Below are positions 55,290-64,000 of a stretch of DNA of 64,000 nucleotides, piece by piece. The number at the start of each line of letters is the position of its first letter. Position 1 is the first letter of the stretch. The notes below the pieces were generated by a model, which searched no databases, was not told the DNA's origin, and worked only from the letters and a program-made list of their open reading frames with translations. A program made the position numbers and the translations under genes. The DNA comes from Aurantimonas sp. HBX-1. GTDB taxonomy: Bacteria > Pseudomonadota > Alphaproteobacteria > Rhizobiales > Rhizobiaceae. The DNA is taken from NCBI RefSeq assembly GCF_021391535.1, contig NZ_CP090066.1:381001-445000 (forward strand). The letters are read 5' to 3'.

Positions 55290-56726
55290 ATGATGCGAGA
55301 CCTGCGATTGCTCCCGGGACTGCTGCCGCTGCTGGCGATACCGGCCGTCGCGACGGCGCAGGAGGCGCCGGTGCAGCTCGCACAGTATTACGAACCGGGT
55401 GATGCCGGGATCGCCGAAATCTACATCGACGAGTTCGGCCGGCGGGTGGTCATCGACGAGTTCGGGCGGATCGTCGCCGTCGAGGAGCCGCGCCGCGAGC
55501 GCTTCCGCGAACGCCGCAGGCAGTTCGAGGAGCGCGGGGCGATCATCGACGCGCCGCCGCCGCCCGGCGTGATGCTCGAGGGCCGGGTCGACCTGCCGCC
55601 GCCCGGCGTCTTCGAGGAGCCGGGCTTCGCCGGCCGGCCGGCCTCGGCCGATCCGTATTACGACGGGCCCTACGAGGGCGACCGCGGCTATGACGCGGCG
55701 ATCGAAGCCGCGCCGCTGCCGGACGCCGGCGCTCCGGTGCAGGAGGCCGAGCTGCCGCGCGGCATCGAGGACCTGCCGGGCTACCAGACGGACCTGCCGG
55801 CGCCGGGCGCGCCGATCGTCGAGGGCGAGACCATCCGCGAGAGCGATCCCGCGCCGCAGGTTGCGATGCCGACCGGCAAGAACGCCAAGGCCGAGATCGC
55901 CGCGCTGCAGGTGCTGCTCGACCGCGCCGGCATGTCGCCGGGCGTCATCGACGGCCGCATGGGCTCGAACGTCAACAAGGCGGTCGCCGCCTATCAGGAG
56001 AAATACGGGCGCACTTTGCCGACCGGCGACCCCAAGGCGCTGGCCGAGGAACTCGACGCGACGGGCGGACCGGCCATCGTTTCCTACGAGATCACCGCGG
56101 AAGACGTCTCGGGGCCCTATGTGGCGGCCATTCCCTCCGACTACGGCCAGAAGGCGCTGCTGCCGGAGATGAGCTTCGAGCGCGTGTCGGAACGGCTCGC
56201 CGAGAAGTTCCACATGGACGAGGCCTATCTCATCGAGATCAATCCCGGCGCGGACTTCAACCGCCAGGGCACGCGGCTGAAGGTGATGGCCGTCGGGGAC
56301 AACGCCAAAGGCGAGGTCGCCCGCATCGTCGCCGACAAGGGCCGGGAACAGGTGCGCGCCTACGCCGCCGACGGCTCGCTGATCGCCGCCTATCCGTCGA
56401 CGATCGGCTCGTCCGACACCCCGTCGCCCACCGGCATCGTCCAGGTGAACCGCATCGCCTTCGACCCGAACTACACCTACAACCCGAAGGTCAATTTCAA
56501 GCAGGGCGAGAACGACAAGGTGCTCACCATTCCGCCCGGCCCGAACGGCCCGGTCGGGACGATCTGGATCGCGCTCTCGAAGCCGACCTACGGCATCCAC
56601 GGCACCCCCGAGCCCTCGAAGATCGGCAAGACCAACAGCCACGGCTGCGTCCGCCTGACCAACTGGGATGCGACCGAACTGGCCAAGATGGTGAAGGCCG
56701 GGGTGACGGTGGAATTCGAAGAATAG
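55290..56726 (+). CDS. L,D-transpeptidase with peptidoglycan-binding domain (first copy)
   Basis: 478 residues. Signal peptide MMRDLRLLPGLLPLLAIPAV, a proline/acid-rich N-terminal linker to about residue 195 with IYIDEFGRRVVIDEFGR repeats, a PG_binding_1-type segment (about 200-245, AALQVLLDRAGMSPGVIDG), and a C-terminal YkuD domain with KLTIPPGP-like entry and the active site SHGCVRLTNWD (H451, C453). L,D-transpeptidases make 3-3 cross-links or anchor proteins to peptidoglycan. Its DEFGR N-terminus matches a rhizobial LDT type. A paralogue follows directly. Confidence 0.9.
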   Translation: MMRDLRLLPGLLPLLAIPAVATAQEAPVQLAQYYEPGDAGIAEIYIDEFGRRVVIDEFGRIVAVEEPRRERFRERRRQFEERGAIIDAPPPPGVMLEGRVDLPPPGVFEEPGFAGRPASADPYYDGPYEGDRGYDAAIEAAPLPDAGAPVQEAELPRGIEDLPGYQTDLPAPGAPIVEGETIRESDPAPQVAMPTGKNAKAEIAALQVLLDRAGMSPGVIDGRMGSNVNKAVAAYQEKYGRTLPTGDPKALAEELDATGGPAIVSYEITAEDVSGPYVAAIPSDYGQKALLPEMSFERVSERLAEKFHMDEAYLIEINPGADFNRQGTRLKVMAVGDNAKGEVARIVADKGREQVRAYAADGSLIAAYPSTIGSSDTPSPTGIVQVNRIAFDPNYTYNPKVNFKQGENDKVLTIPPGPNGPVGTIWIALSKPTYGIHGTPEPSKIGKTNSHGCVRLTNWDATELAKMVKAGVTVEFEE

Positions 56727-56836
56727 GACGTGGTTAACCGCTGGTTAACCATGCGACCGATATCAGCGAGGGACAGGGGGAGCCGGAAGGCTCCCCTTTG
56801 CATTTCAGCGGCTTGGCACCTTTTTCGAGGCATTCG

Positions 56837-58069
56837 ATGAAAACCGTTTCGACCGCTTTCCTGATCCTCGCGGCCGGTTTAGCGCCGCTTCCGGCCCAGG
56901 CCTTCTCGGAGCCGCTCTCGGAGAGCTCGATCGACACGGCCGACTTCGCCGTCTGGTCGCAGCAGCAGCGCGAGGCCGACTCGGTCGCCGCTGCGGCGCG
57001 CAGCGACGCGACGATCCCGGACGTCGAAGCCGATGCCAGCCCGGCCGACGCGGTTCCCCCGACCGATCCCGCCACCGTGGCGGCCGCGGCCGACGGCATC
57101 GACAGCCCGGCGCCGCCGGAGATCGCGGTGACCGGCGAGCCCGGGCAGGTGGTCGAGACGCCGGCCTTCTCGACCGACGCCCCGGACGAGGCGGCGCTCG
57201 AATCCGTCGACGAACAGAAAACCCCCGACCCCTTCCTCATCCGCCTGCAGGTGCTGCTCGACCGCGCCCACGCCTCGCCGGGAGTGATCGACGGCTATCT
57301 CGGCGAGAACACCCGCAAGGCCATCCACGCCTATGAGCGGATGCGCGACCTGCCGGCCGACGGCGAGCCGGACCCCGACCTGTGGAACATCCTTGCCGTT
57401 GACCAGGGCAAGGCCATGGTCACCTACGAGATCACCGAGGCCGACCTTGCCGAGCGTTTCGTCGACGACATCCCCCGCGACTACGCCGAGATGGCCAAGC
57501 TGGAGTGGCTCGGCTTCCGCGACCCGGTCGAGATGCTGGCGGAGCGCTTCCACGTCCATGGCGACCTCCTGAAGACGCTGAACCCCACTGCCGATTTCGG
57601 CGCGGCGGGCACGACGATCCTGGTCCCCAACATCGGGGCGGGGCCGACGGCCAAGGTGGCGAAGATCATCGTCGACAAGGCGCGCGGCGAACTCATCGCG
57701 CAGGACGCCGAGGGCGCCATCGTCCTCGCCTATCCCGTCACGATTGGCGCCGCGAACACGCCGTCGCCGGACGGCGTGCTGAAGGTGCAGGCGATCGCCC
57801 CGAACCCGACCTACCACTACTCCCCCGAGAAGAACTTCCAGCAGGGGGAGAACACCGAGGTGCTGACCCTGCCGGCAGGGCCGAACGGCCCGGTCGGATC
57901 GATGTGGATCGACCTGTCGCAGCCGACCTTCGGCATTCACGGCACCGCCCATCCGGAACTCGTCGACAAGGCGGAGAGCCACGGCTGCGTGCGGCTGACC
58001 AACTGGGACGCCGCGACCCTCGCCGGGCTGGTCGAGCCCGGCGTCACCGTGGTGGAGTTCGAGGGGTGA
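56837..58069 (+). CDS. L,D-transpeptidase with peptidoglycan-binding domain (second copy)
   Basis: 410 residues from ATG 56837, with a signal peptide (MKTVSTAFLILAAGLAPLPA, cleavage near AQA). Linker to about residue 130, then PG_binding_1-type LQVLLDRAHASPGVIDGYLG (about 137-156), LysM-like ERFHVHGDLLKTLNP, and a YkuD domain with SHGCVRLTNWD (H382, C384). Clearly a paralogue of the gene before it over the C-terminal two thirds, but with a different linker and shorter N-terminus. Its stop overlaps the GTG start of the extensin-like gene. Confidence 0.9.
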   Translation: MKTVSTAFLILAAGLAPLPAQAFSEPLSESSIDTADFAVWSQQQREADSVAAAARSDATIPDVEADASPADAVPPTDPATVAAAADGIDSPAPPEIAVTGEPGQVVETPAFSTDAPDEAALESVDEQKTPDPFLIRLQVLLDRAHASPGVIDGYLGENTRKAIHAYERMRDLPADGEPDPDLWNILAVDQGKAMVTYEITEADLAERFVDDIPRDYAEMAKLEWLGFRDPVEMLAERFHVHGDLLKTLNPTADFGAAGTTILVPNIGAGPTAKVAKIIVDKARGELIAQDAEGAIVLAYPVTIGAANTPSPDGVLKVQAIAPNPTYHYSPEKNFQQGENTEVLTLPAGPNGPVGSMWIDLSQPTFGIHGTAHPELVDKAESHGCVRLTNWDAATLAGLVEPGVTVVEFEG

Positions 58070-59340
58070 GCGGGCTCCGGCGCGGAAGCCGTCTCCTCTG
58101 CCTGCTCTGCCTCGGCGCGGCCATGGTCCCGGCGGCCACGGCCCAGGATCTGCCCTGGCCGGACGCCAACCCGCTGCAGTCGATCGACCGGCCGTCGCGG
58201 CCGGCCGCCGCGCAGAAGCGCCGGACCCGGCCGCTTGTCGCGCAGGCGCCGGCCGAATCCGCAGTGCCGACGCCGGAAGCCCGCCCCGATACGGCCGAGG
58301 ATGCCGATGGGGCGGAAAGCGCTGCGCCAGTCGACGACAAGGAAGCCGCAACCAAGGACAACGCGGCTGACGAGGACACAGCGGCTGACGAAGACGCTGC
58401 CGCCGATACGCAGGAGACCGGACCGGCTCCGGCGGCCGACGCTGAAGCCGCGACCGAGACGCCCGAGCCGGCCGACGCTTCTTCTGCCGACAATTCCGAT
58501 ACCCCGCCCACGGGCGACATTCCGACGCCGGATGCGCGGCCGGATCGCGCTTCGGACGCGCCCGACGAGCCGGCGGAGCCGGAGCCCGCGCCCGACGAGC
58601 CGGCGGAGCCTCAGCCGGAGCCCGCGGCTGCCGAGCCGGCGACAGACGAGCCGGCGCGGCAGACGAAGCCGATTCCCGACGCCATGCCGGTGACGCCAGC
58701 GGTTCCCGAGGCGGACGAGGAGCCCCTGACCCCGACGACGCTGCGACAGCTGGAACAGTCGGTGACCCCGGCCGCCAGCGTGCTCGCCGCCGCCGCCATC
58801 GCCGACGCGGTGGCCTGCGAGGCCGAACTCACCGAGCGCGGCGTCGTCTTCACCGTCGAGCCGAGCATCAGCGAAGGCGCGTGCGGCGTGCTGCGGCCGG
58901 TCAATGTCGAGCGCCTCTCCTCCGGCATCGCGGTTTCGCCGAAGACGCAGTTGCTCTGCCGCGCGGCGCTGGCGCTCGACGAGTGGATGTCGTCGACGGT
59001 GGTGCCGGCGGCCAGGGTCGATCTCGAGGGACGGGCCCTGACGGAATTCCGCCATGCCTCGACCTATGTTTGCCGCAAGCGCGCCTCCGAGAGCGGCATC
59101 TCCGAACATGCGCGCGGCAGTGCCATCGACATCGCCGCCTTCGTCTTCGACGAGGGACCGGAGATTTCCGTGGAGGCGCAACCGGCGGGATCGCCCGAAG
59201 CGAAATTCCAGCGGGCGGTCCGCGTCGGCGCCTGCGGGCCGTTCCGTACGGTGCTCGGTCCCGGCACCGACGCCGACCACGCGACGCATTTCCATCTCGA
59301 CATCGCCGCCCGCAAGAACGACGGGACCTACTGCAAGTAG
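58066..59340 (+). CDS. Extensin-like family protein with M15-like zinc site
   Basis: 424 residues with GTG start overlapping the LDT stop. Signal peptide (LLCLLCLGAAMVPAATA), then a long acidic P/A/E/D-rich linker (about 40-235) and a C-terminal extensin-like_C domain (about 240-424). The domain contains SEHARGSAIDI (S346, H348, D355) and HATHFHLDIA (H408, H410), which matches the zinc-ligand signature SxHxxGxAxD...HxH of M15 DD/LD-carboxypeptidases. Six cysteines in the domain suggest disulfides. Probably a periplasmic peptidoglycan-active enzyme coupled to the LDT; the activity has not been read directly. Confidence 0.82.
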   Translation: MSGLRRGSRLLCLLCLGAAMVPAATAQDLPWPDANPLQSIDRPSRPAAAQKRRTRPLVAQAPAESAVPTPEARPDTAEDADGAESAAPVDDKEAATKDNAADEDTAADEDAAADTQETGPAPAADAEAATETPEPADASSADNSDTPPTGDIPTPDARPDRASDAPDEPAEPEPAPDEPAEPQPEPAAAEPATDEPARQTKPIPDAMPVTPAVPEADEEPLTPTTLRQLEQSVTPAASVLAAAAIADAVACEAELTERGVVFTVEPSISEGACGVLRPVNVERLSSGIAVSPKTQLLCRAALALDEWMSSTVVPAARVDLEGRALTEFRHASTYVCRKRASESGISEHARGSAIDIAAFVFDEGPEISVEAQPAGSPEAKFQRAVRVGACGPFRTVLGPGTDADHATHFHLDIAARKNDGTYCK

Positions 59341-59421
59341 GCCGGCCGGCCGCCGGGGCTTCCCGGCGGCGCGCCGCCGCCTATATCGGCCGGCGTCACA
59401 CCCGATCCGGAAAGCATCGCC

Positions 59422-60459
<1,038 letters not shown>

Positions 60460-60479
60460 TCGGCGCGCGACGAACGCTC

Positions 60480-60508
60480 CGTCGCCGGTCGTTCAGCGAC
60501 CGGCGACG
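60480..60508. terminator. Bidirectional hairpin between the reductase and M23 genes
   Basis: CGTCGCCGGTCG (60480-60491), loop TTCAG, CGACCGGCGACG (60497-60508): a perfect 12-bp stem that overlaps the last codons of the M23 gene and follows the reductase stop by 20 bases. No U-tract. Confidence 0.6.
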
Positions 60509-62418
60509 AGCGGCGATTCGACCCGCTCGCGCAGCAGGTTGTCGATCCGGTCGCGCTCGCGCTGGAAGCTGTCCAGATCGGCGCCGACGAGGACCCGGCC
60601 CGACGGCAGCTTGATGCGCATCGGGTCGACCTTCTTGCCGTTGACCTCGACCTCGTAGTGCAGATGGTTGCCGGTGGACAGGCCGGTCGAGCCGACGTAG
60701 CCGATCACCTGGCCCTGCCGCACCTTGACGCCCGGCTTGATGCCCTTGGCGATGGCGCTCTGGTGCGAATAGGAGGTCACGTAGCCGTTGGCGTGGCGCA
60801 CGATGGTCTGCCGGCCGTAGCCGCTGGACCAGCCGGACTTCTCGACCACGCCTTCGCCGGCGGCAAGGATCGGGGTACCGCGCGGCGCCGCCCAGTCGAC
60901 GCCCCAATGCGGCCGGACATAGCCGAGGACCGGGTGCTTGCGGCCGGTCGAGAAGGACGAGGTGAAGCGGCCCCTCGGCAGCGGCTTGCGCACCAGGAAC
61001 TGTTTGGCGCTGCGGCCTTCGGCATCGAAATAGTCGGCGGCCTCGGCATCGGCGGGGCGGAAGCGGTAGAACCGCTTGGTGTTCTCGCCGAAACGCACTT
61101 CCACGAACAGGATTTCCGAGGCGTCGGTGGCCACCTCCTCGCCCTCCTCCAGGGAGAAGAACGCCGCCAGACGGTCGGTCGGGCCGAGCCGCGACTGCAG
61201 GTCGACCTCGCTCGCCAGCATCTGCAGCAGCTGCTGGCAGAGCCGGTCGTTGAGGCCGTAGGCGAGTCCGGCCTGGTAGATGCCGTCGTAGACGGTGGGC
61301 ATGTCGGCGCGCAGCGGGGCCTCGTCCTCGTTGTCGTCGAAGGCGTCGGCAACCGAATCGCCGAGTTCCGGCGCCAGCGCCGGCTCGAACGGCCCGTCCT
61401 CGGTCTCGGCGACGGTGGCAAGGTGGGTGTCGCCGCGATAGGCCGAAAGCCGGACCACATGCGCGGTCTCGCCGGTCGTCTCGACGCCCACCCGCAGCAC
61501 GTCGCCGGCGCTGAGTTCCTCGGCGTCGAGGAGTTTGGCGAGCGCCGTCGTCGCCTCGGCGCCCTCCTGCTTCGTGTGGCCGTTGCGGTCGAGGATCGCC
61601 GCGATGGTGGCGCTCTCGCGGACCGGAATGATCTCTTCGTGGAAGCGCGGAACCGCCTCGGCCCCATCGGGCGCGGCGAGCGAGACATTCTCCTCGATCA
61701 CCCGGAAGGCCGAGCCCGGCTCGTAGCTCGGCGCGTCGCTGGTGAGGTCGAAGCGCAGCGGGTCGATCGTGGTCAGTGCGGCGACGCGGACCGGCTGATA
61801 GGACAGGATCGGCTCGACCGAGCGGATCGCCCGCTCGGCTTCCGCCACCCCGACGTCGCCGCCCGGCTGATAGCTCGCGGCGTCGAACTTGAACGGCTCG
61901 ACCTTCAACCGCAGTTCCGATTCGACGCGGGCGCCGTAGATCTGGGCGGCCTGCTGCTCCACCGCCGCCGCTTCCGCGTCCGCCGGATCGCCGAACATGT
62001 TCAGCGGATCGAAGCTCGGATATTCGGCGCTGGTCTGATGGCGGGCGGCGAGCAGCATGTTGACGTAGCCGAAGGGCAGGGTCCGGATGATCTCGCGGTC
62101 GCCCTCGCGGGTCATGGTGGAGAGCTCGAGGATCTGCCGGCTGCGGGCGATCGGGATGGCCGTCGCCACGACGCGCTCGCCCTTTTCGGTGGCCTCCCCC
62201 GGCAGCGCCAGGCTGGCCAGCCGGCCCGGGGGGCGGGCGGCGCCGTGATAGCCGTCGAGGGCCGCGGACAGCGCGATGCCCATCAGCGCCGTCGAGGTCA
62301 GGCCGGTCAGAAGCGTGCCCGCCAGCCAGCGGGCCGAAACCTGTCGGCGATCGGGCCTGCGTCGTCGATCGGCGATGAGCGCTGGCTCGTCGCCAAAGAA
62401 CGGCCTGTCCTGCGGCAA
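60493..62418 (-). CDS. M23-family metallopeptidase (peptidoglycan endopeptidase), probable TTG start
   Basis: About 641 residues. The C-terminal M23/LytM domain (about 500-615) shows HWGVDWAAPRGTPI, SYSHQSAI and GNHLHYEVEVNG, i.e. an HxxxD and HxH zinc set. N-terminal to it lie a membrane anchor (WLAGTLLTGLTSTALMGIALSAAL, about residues 28-51) and a long region with a predicted LysM/OapA-like segment LLDAEELSAGDVLRVGV. The start is a TTG at 62418-62416 with AGGGGG nine bases upstream; an ATG at 62487 would add 23 unlikely residues. Probably cleaves peptide cross-links during growth or division. Confidence 0.85.
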   Translation of the reverse strand: MPQDRPFFGDEPALIADRRRRPDRRQVSARWLAGTLLTGLTSTALMGIALSAALDGYHGAARPPGRLASLALPGEATEKGERVVATAIPIARSRQILELSTMTREGDREIIRTLPFGYVNMLLAARHQTSAEYPSFDPLNMFGDPADAEAAAVEQQAAQIYGARVESELRLKVEPFKFDAASYQPGGDVGVAEAERAIRSVEPILSYQPVRVAALTTIDPLRFDLTSDAPSYEPGSAFRVIEENVSLAAPDGAEAVPRFHEEIIPVRESATIAAILDRNGHTKQEGAEATTALAKLLDAEELSAGDVLRVGVETTGETAHVVRLSAYRGDTHLATVAETEDGPFEPALAPELGDSVADAFDDNEDEAPLRADMPTVYDGIYQAGLAYGLNDRLCQQLLQMLASEVDLQSRLGPTDRLAAFFSLEEGEEVATDASEILFVEVRFGENTKRFYRFRPADAEAADYFDAEGRSAKQFLVRKPLPRGRFTSSFSTGRKHPVLGYVRPHWGVDWAAPRGTPILAAGEGVVEKSGWSSGYGRQTIVRHANGYVTSYSHQSAIAKGIKPGVKVRQGQVIGYVGSTGLSTGNHLHYEVEVNGKKVDPMRIKLPSGRVLVGADLDSFQRERDRIDNLLRERVESPLVAGR

Positions 62419-62829
62419 GCTTGTTATCCCCCTCGATTGCAGTGGCAGCCATCGACCAACAAGGTGGCAGAATTCGGCCGCCGGCATCTCTTATGAACGA
62501 TGAACCCGTCGCCGGCCATACCGTCCCGGCTGCAACCGCTCAAGGCGCGAGGCTGCAGATGGACGATCCGGGCAGGGAGAACCCGCCGCGTCGGGTATGG
62601 ATTAGGCGGTACCCGAGGACGGCGGCAGGGGAGGGGGGCGCCCGGCGGCGGAAGCACGCCGGCGCGAGGCAGAAGGGGGTGATGCGCCTTGGCGCGGACT
62701 CCTCCTGCCGGCAGGGAGTGCCGGCTCATCCCCCATGCGCGCTGCATGGGGGCAGGCGCGCGCGAGGCGGGCGCACCGGCGGCGCGACAGGGCTCTGAGC
62801 GGTTTTTGAAGTTTTTGCGAAGGTTGGCG
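62419..62829. other. Intergenic region (411 bases) upstream of the rRNA operon
   Basis: Between the divergent M23 gene and the rRNA promoter. GC-rich with several short open frames of non-protein composition. I see no gene, tRNA or repeat; TTTTTGAAGTTTTTGCG at 62802-62818 just upstream of the TTGACA may be an UP-element-like patch for the rRNA promoter. Confidence 0.4.
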
Positions 62830-62859
62830 TTGACAGGCCGATCAGCCATCGCCTATACC
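62830..62859 (+). promoter_or_regulatory. Predicted rRNA operon promoter
   Basis: Perfect -35 TTGACA (62830-62835) and -10 TATACC (62854-62859) with an 18-base spacer, pointing to the 16S gene and preceded by an A/T-rich patch with TTTTTGAAGTTTTT. The predicted transcript leader would be about 545 bases. A second TTGACA at 63026-63031 and TTGTTT at 62965-62970 lack well-spaced -10 boxes. Confidence 0.55.
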
Positions 62860-63053
62860 CCACTCAACAACGACGGCGGTGGCGCCGCGGCGGCCCGGAC
62901 GGGGCGCCGAGAGCTGGTCCGGACCTCAAGGTTCTGGCCGGTTCGAATTCGCGCCGCCTCTTCATTGTTTTTCGAGTGCCGCTGATATAGCGACCCTCCT
63001 CAGGGTACGACAGTCTGTTTGTCTGTTGACACCCGCCGCCGGTATCGCTGGCG

Positions 63054-63065
63054 TGTTCTTTGACA
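63054..63065 (+). promoter_or_regulatory. boxA-like antitermination element in the rRNA leader
   Basis: TGTTCTTTGACA followed by AACTGAAGATTGAGAAGAAAG matches the conserved leader sequence found ahead of 16S genes in Hyphomicrobiales and resembles NusB/NusE boxA. It lies about 350 bases before the 16S start and is expected to support transcription antitermination through the operon. Confidence 0.6.
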
Positions 63066-63415
63066 ACTGAAGATTGAGAAGAAAGAGAAATGTGGACGGC
63101 GGTTGTCTGTCTGGAGCTCTTTGGCCGGTATCCTTTCCGGCTGGGAGTATCCATGAGAGAAACGACCTGATCGTTCTACGTTTCGGTATGAGAGTGTACG
63201 GCTCTTGTCCTGGTGCTTTGGGTTTTGCGGGTGACTGCGAGGCCGGGGTGTCGGGCGAGGGCGGCGGCATTCAGGTTGCCGGTTTCGCAGGGATGCGGGG
63301 CCGGCCTTGGCGTGTCCGTGTGGTCCTTCGGGGCTGGGCGGATTTGTAGCTTGGGTGTTCGCGAATACTCTCGTCAAATGCTTTGAGACAGTGACGGTCA
63401 GGAACAGCTCTTATC

Positions 63416-64000
<585 letters not shown>

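Noticed and set aside
62500..62800. Small genes in the gap before the rRNA operon
   Set aside because: Open frames there are Arg/Gly/Pro-rich with no ribosome-binding sites or conserved motifs, typical of GC-rich noncoding DNA.

Overview
The window is a strongly GC-rich bacterial chromosome segment, almost entirely core genes packed at high density. It ends in the first ~585 bases of a 16S rRNA gene. The 16S start, the gene content (CobS/CobT cobaltochelatase, DUF4167, ECF42-type sigma factor, extensin-like protein, several L,D-transpeptidases) and the gene order lysC-ptsP-prfA-prmC-DUF4167-clpB all point to an alphaproteobacterium of the order Hyphomicrobiales (Rhizobiales). I cannot settle family or genus from the sequence alone.

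Layout. 0-10 kb: tyrosine/aromatic pair (tyrC, hisC-like) divergent from metX-metW, then a GST, a PBP4-type carboxypeptidase, a methyltransferase, gloB with a cupin protein, a YddG-like exporter, DUF3108 and rpmB. 10-17.5 kb: yhhQ, a 1.8-kb IS5-type mobile element carrying an extra alpha/beta hydrolase gene, then cobT, a frameshifted AT-rich HNH endonuclease gene, cobS, a J-domain protein and bolA. 17.5-27 kb: XRE regulator with SulP transporter, the corC/aroB/aroK operon, xerD, accA, a YafK-type L,D-transpeptidase and an ArsC remnant. 27-36 kb: secA, a parvulin, argJ, a GNAT protein, mutT, an AraC regulator, an aldo/keto reductase and a PRC-barrel protein. 36-47 kb: the clpB to lysC block and divergent ubiG. 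47-53 kb: ECF42 sigma factor with its YciI partner, DUF1178, nitrilase, glutaredoxin, comF and a second methyltransferase. 53-62.5 kb: an orphan Flp pilin pair, two small secreted proteins, DUF3297, two L,D-transpeptidases plus an extensin-like protein, an aldo/keto reductase and an M23 peptidase. 62.5-64 kb: rRNA promoter and leader, then 16S.

How the genes work together. Several operons are translationally coupled by 1-8 base overlaps (hisC/tyrC, aroK/aroB/corC, gloB/cupin, prfA/prmC, nitrilase/DUF1178, L,D-transpeptidase/extensin-like). Envelope remodelling is a recurrent theme: three L,D-transpeptidases, a PBP4-type enzyme, an M23 endopeptidase and an extensin-like protein with an M15-like zinc signature. 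The accessory content is small: the 1.8-kb element and the HNH gene. The most unusual object is the element at 10762-12559, bounded by 21-bp inverted repeats and TAA direct repeats, which appears to carry a hydrolase passenger gene. I found no CRISPR array, prophage or recognisable defence island.
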